Shown piece after piece: positions 17,701-24,917 of a stretch of 31,239 bases of DNA. Position numbers and translations under genes: made by a program. Each line of letters opens with the position of its first letter. Position 1 is the stretch's first letter. The DNA comes from CAYTAP01 sp964435775 (GTDB taxonomy: Bacteria > Planctomycetota > Phycisphaerae > Tepidisphaerales > Tepidisphaeraceae). The stretch lies in assembly GCA_964435775.1 (NCBI GenBank), contig CAYTAP010000033.1, positions 1 through 31,239 on the forward strand, written 5' to 3'. Below the pieces are notes generated by a model that saw only the letters and a program-made list of their open reading frames with translations, made no database searches and was not told the origin of the DNA.

Positions 17701-17746
17701 GCTGGATGAGCTGACCAAAGCCTGGCGCGGCACGCTCGACTGGTAG
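14717..17746 (+). CDS. purL: Phosphoribosylformylglycinamidine synthase, PurSL fusion
   Basis: 1,009 residues. Makes FGAM from FGAR, glutamine and ATP in purine synthesis; here the synthase chain, with PurQ expected elsewhere. The N-terminus holds two successive PurS-like units (about 1-80 and 95-170), each with the pattern RT-R-L then an I-R-A helix and a -V-ES- end. The large PurL core follows, with SEHC near 235, ETHNHPSA near 335-342, YGGSATGAGG near 345-354, RDYGNRMGIPTVNGA and the second half with FISGKDSLHN. Three in-frame repeat insertions lengthen it: 279-301, 377-407 and about 657-677, all in expected surface loops or linkers. ATG 14717 matches the PurS start and gives a leaderless mRNA. 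Confidence 0.95.
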   Translation: MIYRIDVRDAALARGDEAAVDPVGEAVRHQIEEFGTKVGPIRTSRIFLIDTDASEQEIARVARELLADPIVESSELFVGGKDATHHETTHSRIEIHLKPGVMDPVAASTQMAMRDMGLNVREVRTGRAYLIAGQIPKEELQRIASRVLANGVIESVHFDAYVPDHFQAGKTYALNLRHIPLLDLDDEALKKLSRTAHLFLSLEEMQTIQSHFRELKREPTDIELETLAQTWSEHCVHKTLKSAVDVEVQDSTGKTTSTRHYGNLIKETIFQSTMELMNRGTGGPPVVSSDHGRAAHATSPEPFCLSVFADNAGVIAFDETDAVCFKVETHNHPSAIEPYGGSATGAGGCIRDILGTGLAAKPVANTDVFCVAFPDLRNKDEVRRMKDEKSPSDSSFTLHPSSLSQTSLPRGVIHPKRILQQVVAGVRDYGNRMGIPTVNGAVYFDNRYLGNPLVFCGCVGLIPRDKINKAARPGDAIVVMGGRTGRDGIHGATFSSAELTDTHADEFSHAVQIGNAITQKKMADVILQARDQNLFSGITDCGAGGLSSAIGEMGEKVGARVELHEVPLKYAGLRHDEIWISEAQERMVLSVPPEHVQSLLDLAESEDVEATVIGTFGTEGRELILNYAGQEVGRLKMSFLHDGIPMSTRKAVVEERVGSGQTSTSSVESWAAGSGEGVATSSEAKARLLNTLAHPNVASKHWVIRQYDHEVQGGSVIKPLIGPMQIGPSDASVIRPKLDSIKGVAIGCGLTPGVADPYWMAIAAIDEAIRNVVCVGADPSKVAILDNFCWPSVDDEVTMGTLVAACEACRDAALAYGIPFISGKDSLHNQFTNQETGEVLRIPNTLLISAIGVLDDITKCVTMDFKRTGGQVCMISTRNPASLTDLAATHRALASAIANGWIASCHDVSDGGAATAAAEMAIASGLGLTIDAAWIQSPDTWAEVPGRYLVELCGDTHVDTLAAAFPTADVAAMGIVQPTKTLALTTNDQPSLQIPLDELTKAWRGTLDW
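15551..15611. repeat. Family C element inside purL
   Basis: The left arm (15551-15575) contains CACGGGCGG-C-CCGCCCGTG, a perfect hairpin headed by GTGG. The right arm (15587-15611) is inverted, of the CATGG type, and ends with CCAC. The element is translated as about 23 extra residues (279-301) between FQSTMELMN and PFCLSVFADN. Confidence 0.88.
15848..15928. repeat. Family B element inside purL
   Basis: AAGGATGAA words (15848-15880) and the inverse TTCATCC words (15895-15928) form an inverted pair with a 14-base loop. It is translated as about 31 extra residues (377-407) between FPD-L and LPRGVIHPKR, where homologues have a loop of about five. Confidence 0.88.
16684..16741. repeat. Family F repeat with nested palindrome inside purL
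   Basis: GTGGGCAGTGGGCAG (16684-16698) and GTGGGCAGCGGGCAGTGGG (16722-16740) are direct copies of the GGGCAGT word. Between them lies a different near-palindrome with CGAC/GTCG and central GAGCTC (16699-16720), which looks nested. It is translated as extra Gly/Ser-rich residues from about 657 to 677. Confidence 0.75.
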
Positions 17747-17749
17747 ATG

Positions 17750-17864
17750 GATTTTCGATTTTTGATTTGGGATTTTCGATTGGAGAGACAATCAAACAGC
17801 CCGCTATATGAAAACGCGGGGTTCATCTGACAATCGAAAATCAACAATCACAAATCGAAAATCC
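17750..17864. repeat. Family A inverted repeat, possible bidirectional terminator
   Basis: Arms of 33-34 bases (17750-17782 and 17831-17864) made of GATTTTCGATT words pair almost perfectly around a 48-base loop. The loop itself has a CCCGC/GCGGG stem. It fills the gap between convergent purL and the next minus-strand gene, whose stop codon touches the right arm. Confidence 0.85.
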
Positions 17865-18356
17865 CTACTCTTCCCCAGGCGGGATCTCCACCTCCGGCGC
17901 CTCCACCAAATCCTGCGCCAGTCGACTGAGGAAAAACTGCAGCTCAGTCTCCGCAACCGTCGACGGCAGGGCATCGCGCAGATCATACGCGTGGCTGTGA
18001 TCCTCGCTTGAATCCTCCCCGCGCTTTTCCCCCTCGGTGATGATGTGATGCTCGAACGTCACGCAGTCCTCGTGACTCTGCATGATGACCAGCTCCCCCC
18101 ATCGCCACGCCATGTGGACGCGCAGCGCCAGTTGATTTCCCCACGCCGAAACGCGATGGACCACGCGATTTTTCTTCAGCATCCCCACCAGCTCATCCAC
18201 CGCCGGCAACACCGCCCCATTCAGGAAATCCGCGTAGTGACGGTTGTATTCCTGCTGATGCTCCATCGCCTCGCGCTCGGCTTCGAGCTTCTCCGCCGGA
18301 ACCTCCTTGAATGGTTCCGCCCGCGCCAGCCACCATTTCGTAAAAGCCTTGTCCAT
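17865..18356 (-). CDS. Hypothetical protein, family not recognised
   Basis: 163 residues, mostly charged, no membrane segment or signal peptide. A basic/aromatic start (FTKWWLARAEPF), a predicted helical region rich in Glu and Lys up to about 60, then VHRVSAWGNQLALRVHMAWRWGELVIMQSHEDCVTFEHHI, which looks like alternating beta strands. No motif of a known enzyme is visible. It starts about 60 bases after the stop of the 18417-19058 gene on the same strand, so the two may be cotranscribed. The stop codon abuts a family A repeat. Only weak ribosome binding signal (TGG-rich) precedes the ATG. Confidence 0.65.
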   Translation of the reverse strand: MDKAFTKWWLARAEPFKEVPAEKLEAEREAMEHQQEYNRHYADFLNGAVLPAVDELVGMLKKNRVVHRVSAWGNQLALRVHMAWRWGELVIMQSHEDCVTFEHHIITEGEKRGEDSSEDHSHAYDLRDALPSTVAETELQFFLSRLAQDLVEAPEVEIPPGEE

Positions 18357-18416
18357 AAAGCCATCATAGCCGACACCCCAACCCGACGCACGGACCGCGC
18401 GGCAGCGGCACGCCGC

Positions 18417-19058
18417 TTACCTCTGCACCGTCGGCCAAAGCGCCACCGTGCAGAGCCGATTACCCATCCGATCCAGGATCGGCACGCTCCGAACCTGCCG
18501 AAAACCCGCCAGCACTTCCTTCCTTGCCAGCACCGTCTCGAACAATTCCAAATCCTTCTCCAATATCTCCGCCGACTCGTTGAACGCGATCAGCACCAGC
18601 CCCGCTTCCCGGATTCCCCCCTCGGCTTCCATCTTTTTCAAATCCTCCACCACCGCATCCCGCCACTGCGCCCCATAGCGGCCATCCCGCTCCTGTGGCG
18701 CCTTGAACTGCCTCGCCACCTTCACCTCCAACCAGAGCGCATCCCCGGGCTCACACACACCCGGCGCATCAAAGAGCGTCGGTTCGGCCCAGTCCATCCG
18801 CAACGGACGGCCCGGCGGCGTCAACACGAGATCACACCTCATCCGATGCGTACGCTTCGATCCCGCGCTCGACGGATAATGCGCCTCCCGCGCCACGCCA
18901 TACCACCGCCCCATCCCCTCGGCGAGCAATCCATGCAGTGCCAACTCTTCAAGGGAATCCAGCCCATACACCGCCTGCTCGAGCCGCAGCGCCGCCTCGG
19001 CGTCGCCGATCACCTCCCCCAACCGCTCAACCACCGTACAACAATCCCACAAAGCCAA
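18417..19058 (-). CDS. Possible PD-(D/E)XK-fold protein
   Basis: 213 residues. The central segment has an Asp in RCDLVLTP (about 73-80) and, some 35 residues on, DALWLEVKVARQF, that is Asp-x(n)-Glu-x-Lys as in the PD-(D/E)XK nuclease fold. A helix follows (WRDAVVEDLKKMEAEGG) and then GLVLIAFN, which fits a core strand. This resemblance is by eye and the family is not identified. The N-terminal 60 residues look like an independent helical region. It precedes the unknown gene at 17865-18356, so the two may work together. A family A repeat lies immediately before its start. A mere structural relative without nuclease activity is equally possible. Confidence 0.6.
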   Translation of the reverse strand: MALWDCCTVVERLGEVIGDAEAALRLEQAVYGLDSLEELALHGLLAEGMGRWYGVAREAHYPSSAGSKRTHRMRCDLVLTPPGRPLRMDWAEPTLFDAPGVCEPGDALWLEVKVARQFKAPQERDGRYGAQWRDAVVEDLKKMEAEGGIREAGLVLIAFNESAEILEKDLELFETVLARKEVLAGFRQVRSVPILDRMGNRLCTVALWPTVQR

Positions 19059-19070
19059 ACTCCGGTTCGA

Positions 19071-19180
19071 ATTTTCGATTTTTGATTTGTGATTTTCGAT
19101 TGAAGACTGTCGCGATTCACTTGAGATTCACGCCTCATCGTCCAACAATCAAAAGTCATCAATCAAAAATCGAAAATCCA
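19071..19180. repeat. Family A inverted repeat between divergent genes
   Basis: Left arm 19071-19102 and right arm 19146-19180 are inverted copies of the GATTTTCGATT word array, with a loop of about 43 bases. It lies between genes that point away from each other and touches the start of the DCC1-type gene, so it is not only a terminator. Confidence 0.85.
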
Positions 19181-19181
19181 T

Positions 19182-19565
19182 TTGCCTTCAACCTATCACA
19201 TCTTCTACGACGACCGATGCGCCTTGTGCAGGCGATCCCGGCGGATGATTGAGCGATGGCCCACCCAATCGCAACTCGTTTTCATCAATACGCATGATGA
19301 TGTCGCAATGGCCGGATATCCCGCGATGACCGGCAAAGACATCGCCGGCCAAATGTGGGTGCTCGATGACCGGCAAAACCTCGCCGGTGGATACGACGGG
19401 CTGATCCTGCTCTCCCCGGCATACGGTCTTGGCCGACTGCTCGCGCCGATCCTGCGCCGCCCCCACGCGCGCCGGTTCGGCCGCCGGTTATACGGCTGGA
19501 TATCCCGCCATCGTCATCGATTCTTCGCCCGTCATGGCTGTCAAAGCGGCACCTGCCGCATGTAA
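19182..19565 (+). CDS. DCC1-like thiol-disulfide oxidoreductase (DUF393)
   Basis: 127 residues. The start has the family hallmark YDDRCALCRRSRRMIER, with Asp and Cys-x-x-Cys as in the DCC family, and near the end GGYDGLILLSP and RHGCQSGTCRM. Proteins of this family have a thioredoxin-like fold and are thought to act on thiols; the substrate is unknown. No ATG is available in frame before the Cys motif, so the TTG at 19182 is used. It directly follows the family A repeat, with no ribosome binding site visible. An upstream start within the repeat cannot be excluded. Confidence 0.82.
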   Translation: MPSTYHIFYDDRCALCRRSRRMIERWPTQSQLVFINTHDDVAMAGYPAMTGKDIAGQMWVLDDRQNLAGGYDGLILLSPAYGLGRLLAPILRRPHARRFGRRLYGWISRHRHRFFARHGCQSGTCRM

Positions 19566-19618
19566 GCTTGCGGGCATCAGCATTTCGCAAAGCACGCTAC
19601 GGCGCTAACAGTGCACTT

Positions 19619-20203
19619 CTAAGCCCCCGCCCACCGCATAAACCCCCACCACACCAGATGCCCCATCCCATACCCCAGCGCAATCCCCCCCAGCACATCA
19701 CTCGGCCAATGCGCGTCCATGATGTAGCGCAACAGGGCGCAAATCAGCGCCAAGGTCCAGAAAATCGCCGCGCCTGGCCAATAGAGCAGCGACAGGACCA
19801 CCGAAAACGCCACCGCCGCCGCGCTATGGCTTGAGGGGAAGCTCTCCCGCCAATTCGCATGACGCCAGCTTGGTCCGAGGAATTGCCCCGCCCCCTCCCG
19901 CCCCGGTCGAACACGGCTCAGCAGGCGGTTCAACACCATCGCCACGCCCGATGCGAGCGTCGTAGCCACAATTAGAATGACCGGCCCCCACTCGTGCATC
20001 CGATCCGCGCTCCGATCCAGCCGCCAGACGAGCAGCGCCCCCACCGCCACACACGCCGACTGACCATATTGCGCCAGCCACCGTGTTTCCCGTTTCACAT
20101 CCCCCTTGAATTGCAACGCCAGCGTCGTCGGCAGCCCCCGTCGCTCCAGGAGCATCATCGCCACGCACGCGGCACACAAGATAATCAGCAGAGTCCCATT
20201 CAT
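19619..20203 (-). CDS. PAP2-family phosphatase, membrane protein
   Basis: 194 residues with about six hydrophobic segments. The PAP2 motifs are visible: SRVRPG in the first loop, PSSHSAAA as the second (Ser in place of the usual Gly) and RYIMDAHWPSDVLGG as the third with His and Asp. Such enzymes dephosphorylate lipid phosphates such as phosphatidic acid or undecaprenyl pyrophosphate at the membrane surface. The ATG at 20203 is chosen because the longer frame to 20320 begins inside a tandem repeat and its first 40 residues are low complexity. No strong ribosome binding site precedes it. It faces away from the HEAT-repeat gene. Confidence 0.82.
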   Translation of the reverse strand: MNGTLLIILCAACVAMMLLERRGLPTTLALQFKGDVKRETRWLAQYGQSACVAVGALLVWRLDRSADRMHEWGPVILIVATTLASGVAMVLNRLLSRVRPGREGAGQFLGPSWRHANWRESFPSSHSAAAVAFSVVLSLLYWPGAAIFWTLALICALLRYIMDAHWPSDVLGGIALGYGMGHLVWWGFMRWAGA

Positions 20204-20258
20204 GAATTGGTCGAAACTGTAGGGCCGAATCGCCCGGACGCAAAGCGGGGGGAAAATA

Positions 20259-20434
20259 GTCGGCAGTGGGCGGTCGGCAGTCGGCAGTGAAGATAAAGAA
20301 AAGAAGCGCGTACTACCCACTGCCCACTACCCACTACCCACTGCCTACTGCCTACTGCCTACTGCCTTCTGCCTACTGCCTTCTGCCTACTGCCTACTGC
20401 CTTCTGCCTACTTCCCACTGCCCACTGCCCACTG
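20259..20434. repeat. Family F inverted tandem array (GGCAGTG/CACTGCC words)
   Basis: Left arm (20259-20289) holds GGCAGTG words. Right arm (20311-20434) is a long tandem array of CTACTGC, CTTCTGC and CCCACTGC words, about 17 copies of a 6-7-base unit. The longer right arm suggests variable copy number. It occupies the divergent gap between the PAP2 and HEAT genes. Confidence 0.88.
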
Positions 20435-20546
20435 ATTCCGCACCTGTGGCGCAAACCATCGTTTCTTGACACTCCCATGCCCCACTTTTATGCTCGCCCT
20501 CAAATCCAGCACCCTTGATCCTCTTAGCCTTTCGGAGGCCAGCATC

Positions 20547-22754
20547 ATGACGCGATTGCCTCGTTCTTTGCCTTCGTTCTCTCCCGCCCTTGCCTTGGCA
20601 TGCGCCTTGGCGCTGCCGGCGTCACTTTATATGACGCCACGAATTGTATTGGGTCAGGACGCCCCGGCCGCCGACGCCGCGCCGGCAACCTCGCAAAGCC
20701 TTGAACAACTGACTGACGACTTCTGGCATTACGGCAAAATCGCCCGCTACGATCTGGCGGCCGACGCCGGCAACAAGATCATCGCCCAAAACCCCGATCC
20801 CCAAGCGCTCTTGAGTACTTTCCGCGCCGTCGCCGAGAGTCACAAGGACAACCTCGACCAATGGATGCTGCGCTGGCAGGGCGTGGACGCGATGCGCGAC
20901 GTCACGACCAAGCTGCTCAATGACCTGGGCAAAGGCCAGTTCGCCCTTCGATCCGATCAGAAGTTCATCGAAGAAAACATCCAGCGCCTCGCGGTCAACG
21001 ACCGGGCTTTCTCCATCGGCCTGGACAACCTCCGCCAAAGCGGTGAGCTGGCGTATCCCCTGATGATCTCCTACCTGCGAGATGCGTCCAAGAAGCAGTA
21101 CCACTACCCGATCCTCAAGGCGATGCGAGAACTGGGGCGCGTCGGCCTCAACCCGCTGGTCGCCACAACGAACATGAAGGATGAGGCCACACTCATCTCG
21201 ATCGTGCAGGTGCTTGGGGATCTGGGGTATGACGCGGCCGTCCCGTATCTCGTCCGCCTGGCGCAGGACAAGGACACCCCCGCCGCCGTTCGCAGCGCGG
21301 CGACCGACGCCCTCGCCCGCATGGGCGCCGGCGATGCCAAAAACCTCAATGCCGCCGATCTGTTCTACGCGCTGGGTGAAAAGTTCTACTACAACAACGC
21401 CTCGATCACCTACGACAACCGCAACAGCTCCGCGTATGTCTGGTCGTGGGATGAGCAAAACGGGCTGACCAAGAAAGATGTCCCCCCCGCGATCTTCCAT
21501 GACATCATGGCGATGCGTGAAACCGAAAACGCCTTCCGCCTAAACCCCAAACTCGAAAAAGCCGTCAGTCTCTGGCTGGCCTCCGACTACAAGCGCGAGG
21601 CCGAACTTCCAGCCGGTGATGTCGATCCCACCCGCCCGACCAATGACCCAGGCGCCCATTTTTATGGCGTCTCGCTCGGCACGCGCTATCTCAACGATGT
21701 TGTCCATCGCGCTTTGACCGATCAGGATGCCTCAGTCGCCCTCCGCTCGATCAAATCCCTCGAGCAGATCGTCGGACAAAGCAATCTCTTCGCCGGCGGG
21801 CAGCCGATCATCGCGGCCTTGCAATATCCCGACCGTCAGGTGCGCTTCGAGGCCGCGTTCACCCTCGCCGCCGCATTGCCGCAGAAGAGCTTTGCCGACA
21901 ATGAACGAGTTGTCCCCATCCTGGCCGAGGCGCTGTCGCAAAATGGCAAGCCCAATGTCCTGGTGATCGTCCCGGCCGACAAGTTCAAGGCGATGACCGA
22001 AGGTCTGAAAACCGCCGGTTACGAAGTCGCCGGCGGAAGCAGTGTTCACGAAGCCCTCGCCCAGGCGGCCACCCTACCCGCAGTCGATGTCATCCTCTTT
22101 TCCGATTCCCTCAAACCGGCCGACGTTTCGGAGTTGATCTCCAAAACCGCGATGTCGCCGCGCCTTCGCGGGGCCGGCATGGTCGTCCTCAACAGCAGCG
22201 GCCAGGGCCTCAACTACGCCCCCCGCGCCATCGTGACCAACGGCACCGATGCCGCCAGCATCAAGCCGCAAATCGAGGAAGCCCGCGCCAAAACCGGCGG
22301 CCTGCCCCTCGATGAAAAAACCGCGACCCAATACGCGCTTCGCTCGGCCGAGCTGCTAAGCGAGCTGGCCATCAACCGCAACCCGGTGCTGGATGTCGTC
22401 GGCGCTTTGCCCCAGCTTCTGGCCGCGCTCGATGACAGCCGTCCGGAGGTGATCACCGCCGCCGCCAACGTCCTGGGGCATGTCGATTCGCCCCAGGTGC
22501 AGCCCGCGCTCCTCGCCAAGGGCGCCGATGCCAAAGCGACCGCCCCCCTGCAAACCGCGGCCATGAAGAGCCTCGCCGCCAACGCCAAGGCCTTCGGCAA
22601 CCGCCTGAACGCCGAGCAGGTCGCCACGTTGCAGAAAGTCGTTCAGGAGGCCGCCGACCCCGCCCTCCGCAACGCGGCAGCCGAAGCGAGAGGCGCCTTG
22701 AATCTCTCATCCGACCTGGCCCAGCAATTGATCCTTGGCCAGCCGGCGAAGTAG
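20547..22754 (+). CDS. Secreted HEAT-repeat protein with receiver-like insert
   Basis: 735 residues. A signal peptide spans about 1-37: basic start, hydrophobic core and a likely cleavage near LGQDA. HEAT-like helical repeats occupy about 160-270, 380-460 and 620-735, including ILKAMRELGRVGLNPLV and AANVLGHVDSPQVQPALL. Residues about 470-580 resemble a response-regulator receiver: a strand NVLVIV with an Asp soon after, then an ILFSDSL strand. A secreted receiver is odd, since phosphorelay normally acts in the cytoplasm. A scaffold role is possible. The ATG at 20547 has GGAGG eight to nine bases upstream; the longer frame from 20466 is rejected. Confidence 0.8.
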   Translation: MTRLPRSLPSFSPALALACALALPASLYMTPRIVLGQDAPAADAAPATSQSLEQLTDDFWHYGKIARYDLAADAGNKIIAQNPDPQALLSTFRAVAESHKDNLDQWMLRWQGVDAMRDVTTKLLNDLGKGQFALRSDQKFIEENIQRLAVNDRAFSIGLDNLRQSGELAYPLMISYLRDASKKQYHYPILKAMRELGRVGLNPLVATTNMKDEATLISIVQVLGDLGYDAAVPYLVRLAQDKDTPAAVRSAATDALARMGAGDAKNLNAADLFYALGEKFYYNNASITYDNRNSSAYVWSWDEQNGLTKKDVPPAIFHDIMAMRETENAFRLNPKLEKAVSLWLASDYKREAELPAGDVDPTRPTNDPGAHFYGVSLGTRYLNDVVHRALTDQDASVALRSIKSLEQIVGQSNLFAGGQPIIAALQYPDRQVRFEAAFTLAAALPQKSFADNERVVPILAEALSQNGKPNVLVIVPADKFKAMTEGLKTAGYEVAGGSSVHEALAQAATLPAVDVILFSDSLKPADVSELISKTAMSPRLRGAGMVVLNSSGQGLNYAPRAIVTNGTDAASIKPQIEEARAKTGGLPLDEKTATQYALRSAELLSELAINRNPVLDVVGALPQLLAALDDSRPEVITAAANVLGHVDSPQVQPALLAKGADAKATAPLQTAAMKSLAANAKAFGNRLNAEQVATLQKVVQEAADPALRNAAAEARGALNLSSDLAQQLILGQPAK

Positions 22755-22809
22755 GACGTGAATATGATCCGCGCGTGTGTGCGAGCGGCGTGACACGCCC
22801 AGGGAGTTC

Positions 22810-22905
22810 ATTTTCGATTTTTGATTGCTGGTTTTTGATTGGAATCGTGGACCCATGTCGTCCAGCCTCCCCATATCGAAAATCGTAAATCAAAAATCGA
22901 AAATC
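22810..22905. repeat. Family A inverted repeat before tRNA-Lys
   Basis: Left arm 22810-22842 and right arm 22871-22905, both GATTTTCGATT-type words in inverted orientation, around a loop of about 28 bases. It lies after the HEAT-repeat gene and before the tRNA-Lys promoter, where it could end transcription. Confidence 0.85.
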
Positions 22906-22930
22906 CAACCCCCAGCCCCCGCGCCGAACC

Positions 22931-22958
22931 TTGACACTTTCGTCAAGTCCGTTAATGT
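22931..22958 (+). promoter_or_regulatory. Promoter of tRNA-Lys
   Basis: A perfect -35 TTGACA (22931-22936) and a -10 TAATGT (22953-22958) lie 16 bases apart, 12 bases before the tRNA. The bases TTGAC-ACTTTC-GTCAA also form a short inverted repeat over the -35 box. Confidence 0.55.
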
Positions 22959-22970
22959 TTCTCCTCGCAA

Positions 22971-23043
<73 letters not shown>

Positions 23044-23218
23044 TTTCAAAATCCCCCACAAAACCAGATGAGGAATTCATTACCGGTATTACGAAATCCG
23101 TCGCATCTCTGTCTGCAATTCGTGATCGATCCAAGACGGGCAAGCTGCTGGTTGAAATGCCACACCCGGTTCCCGGATCATGCGGCGCACGATCAATCCG
23201 CCGTTCCCGTTGTATCGC

Positions 23219-23472
23219 TCAATACGCATCCTTCCGGTCGGCGACGATGCCCACTTCCACGATTCGCCGCGCGTCGTCAATCGTGTAGATGATCCGGTAA
23301 TCCCCGCCCGCACCCGATAGGCATCAACAACGCCGCTGAGCTTCAAGCACCCATGTGGGCGGGGGTCATCGGCCAGGCCCTCAATCCGCTCATCAATCCG
23401 CCGCCGCGTTGCGGCCGGGATTCGCCGCATGGTCTTGTGAACCGACGGGAGAATCGACAGGGCATATCTCAT
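23219..23472 (-). pseudogene. RelE/ParE-type toxin, frameshifted
   Basis: The first 57 residues (SVHKTMRRIPAATRRRIDER, then PRPHGCLKLSGVVDAYRVRAG) match the RelE/ParE fold. After AYRVRAG the open frame turns to nonsense, but the neighbouring frame continues DYRIIYTIDDARRIVEVGI and VADRKDAY and then stops at 23219-23221. This is the normal end of the family, for a total near 85 residues. One G seems to be missing in the four-G run at 23302-23305 on the minus strand. RelE-type toxins cut mRNA at the ribosome. The toxin overlaps the antitoxin by four bases (ATGA). The gene could be inactive, or this could be an assembly error. Confidence 0.8.
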
Positions 23473-23696
23473 TCATCCAGCCCCATCGACTTGCGCGCCT
23501 CGGCATAGGGAACCGGTTTTTCCGTCGCCTTCCTTCGTTTGAGTTCAGCCAGGTCGCCTCGATCCTGTTCGGTCAACTCATCCTCATGCACCACCCGCAC
23601 CCCGTGCTCATCGAATGCCCGCCGGTATTGCTCCAGCGGAATCACGACGTATTCCTTGCCGTCAATCGTCAATGTCCCGATGGTCGATGTCGTCAT
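23469..23696 (-). CDS. Antitoxin of a RelE/ParE-type toxin-antitoxin pair
   Basis: 75 residues. It begins with a short segment, IDGKEYVVIPLEQYRRAFD, typical of small antitoxins, and ends with an acidic, Lys-rich tail ending in MGLDE. Gene order, antitoxin first and overlapping the toxin by four bases, is standard for type II pairs and suggests translational coupling. GAGGTGAG lies a few bases before the ATG, a good ribosome binding site. The exact antitoxin family was not identified. It would bind the toxin and often the promoter of its own operon. Since the toxin is frameshifted, this antitoxin may now be free of its partner. Confidence 0.75.
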   Translation of the reverse strand: MTTSTIGTLTIDGKEYVVIPLEQYRRAFDEHGVRVVHEDELTEQDRGDLAELKRRKATEKPVPYAEARKSMGLDE

Positions 23697-23800
23697 GGCT
23701 CACCTCGCTGTGTGCTCCCATTCTATTCGCGGCCAGCGACCCTTGTCATCCGTCTCCGCTTTCAGCATTGCCGATGAGGCCTTGACTCAACCGCGCAATC

Positions 23801-24769
23801 TCACCGTCCAAGTTGGAGGTATTGCTCCAGCGTGAGTGATCGGGCCGCCGTCGCCGCGGCGTGGACGGACGGGGGCTCCTGGGGGTTTTCGGCCAACTGG
23901 CGGAGGATGCGTTTGGCGCCGCGCTGGTCGCCGCCGCGGGTGGAGAAGAAGCGTTGGCGGCCGAGCTTCAAGATGGCCTCGGTGCGCCAGAGGGGTTCCT
24001 TGGAGTCCAAGGCGAAGACGAAAATATCACCCGGCGTCCGCGCCACGATCCTCTCATCGATGCTGCTAATGACGCTCCAGATGGGCGTGAGATGCTCCTT
24101 GCTGTATGCCCGCCGCTGGTCATCGAAATCGGTCCAGTCGCCGGCGCGGGTGGTGTTGCCGGCCTGTTTTTCCAGTGAGGCGAGCGCTGTCGCCGCCGAA
24201 CCCATCAGACCCAGCCCGACCGACAATTCATCATACACCACGCGTTCCTGATACAACTTGGCCCCCAGGGCGAACGCGGCCTCCTCATATTGCCGCGCCT
24301 CATCCAGGTTACCCGCGATCTTTTTCAGCATCCCCACCTTCACCGCGGCATTCCCGATCGTCGCAATCGCCTCAATGTCCGGATGTTCGCTGGCGTAGTT
24401 GATCACCTTCTCCGGGTCCCTGGAGAAGAGCGTCATGTTCTTGCAATGCGCCGCCATCAAAAGCGGCCCGAGCGCCGTCAACTGCGCGGTTGGCAATGGG
24501 CGTTTGGAATCAAAATTGTCATAAGGCGCGGGGTTCTTGCGGTACTCGGCGATCGCCTTGCGATACAAATCCCCCGCATCGCAATCGTCGGTCATCGTCT
24601 TGAGCACCGAGCTCGGTGCGACAGGCAGTTCGATGAGCGCAAGATTCTTGGGATTCTTCCCCAATGCCGTCGGCGGAGAAATGGTGTTGGTCATCTGCAA
24701 CAACACCACCAGCCCGATCACGAGCACAACAATCCCCGCCGATATTCGCCAGCCCAGCCGATTGCCCCA
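23801..24769 (-). CDS. Hypothetical membrane-anchored protein
   Basis: 322 residues from the ATG at 24769, which has GGGAG nine bases upstream. A single N-terminal membrane segment, WRISAGIVVLVIGLVVLLQM, would anchor a periplasmic or outer part. The rest is helical, with TPR- or HEAT-like segments such as GNLDEARQYEEAAFALGAK and TEAILKLGRQRFF, and a tail of PPSVHAAATAARSLTLEQ. The frame also extends upstream to 24937, overlapping the end of the dinG-like gene by 20 bases, but the extra residues are not convincing. Both genes are on the same strand and so may be cotranscribed. No known family or catalytic motif is seen. Confidence 0.7.
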   Translation of the reverse strand, partial: WGNRLGWRISAGIVVLVIGLVVLLQMTNTISPPTALGKNPKNLALIELPVAPSSVLKTMTDDCDAGDLYRKAIAEYRKNPAPYDNFDSKRPLPTAQLTALGPLLMAAHCKNMTLFSRDPEKVINYASEHPDIEAIATIGNAAVKVGMLKKIAGNLDEARQYEEAAFALGAKLYQERVVYDELSVGLGLMGSAATALASLEKQAGNTTRAGDWTDFDDQRRAYSKEHLTPIWSVISSIDERIVARTPGDIFVFALDSKEPLWRTEAILKLGRQRFFSTRGGDQRGAKRILRQLAENPQEPPSVHAAATAARSLTLEQYLQLGR

Positions 24770-24917
24770 CATGCGTTTTTGCTCCCGATAATCGTTGACC
24801 CATCCAGTGAATTGAACGCAATCCACTGAGGGAAGAATAACCCCGCCCTTCGTCCAACTCCACCCGCCGCCACTCCGCAATCGCCCCATCGCCCGGCCAA
24901 CCTGCGCCCCTCGCACT

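Noticed and set aside
20259..20434. CRISPR array suspected from the tandem repeat
   Set aside because: The units are 6-7 bases long with no spacers and no cas genes nearby.
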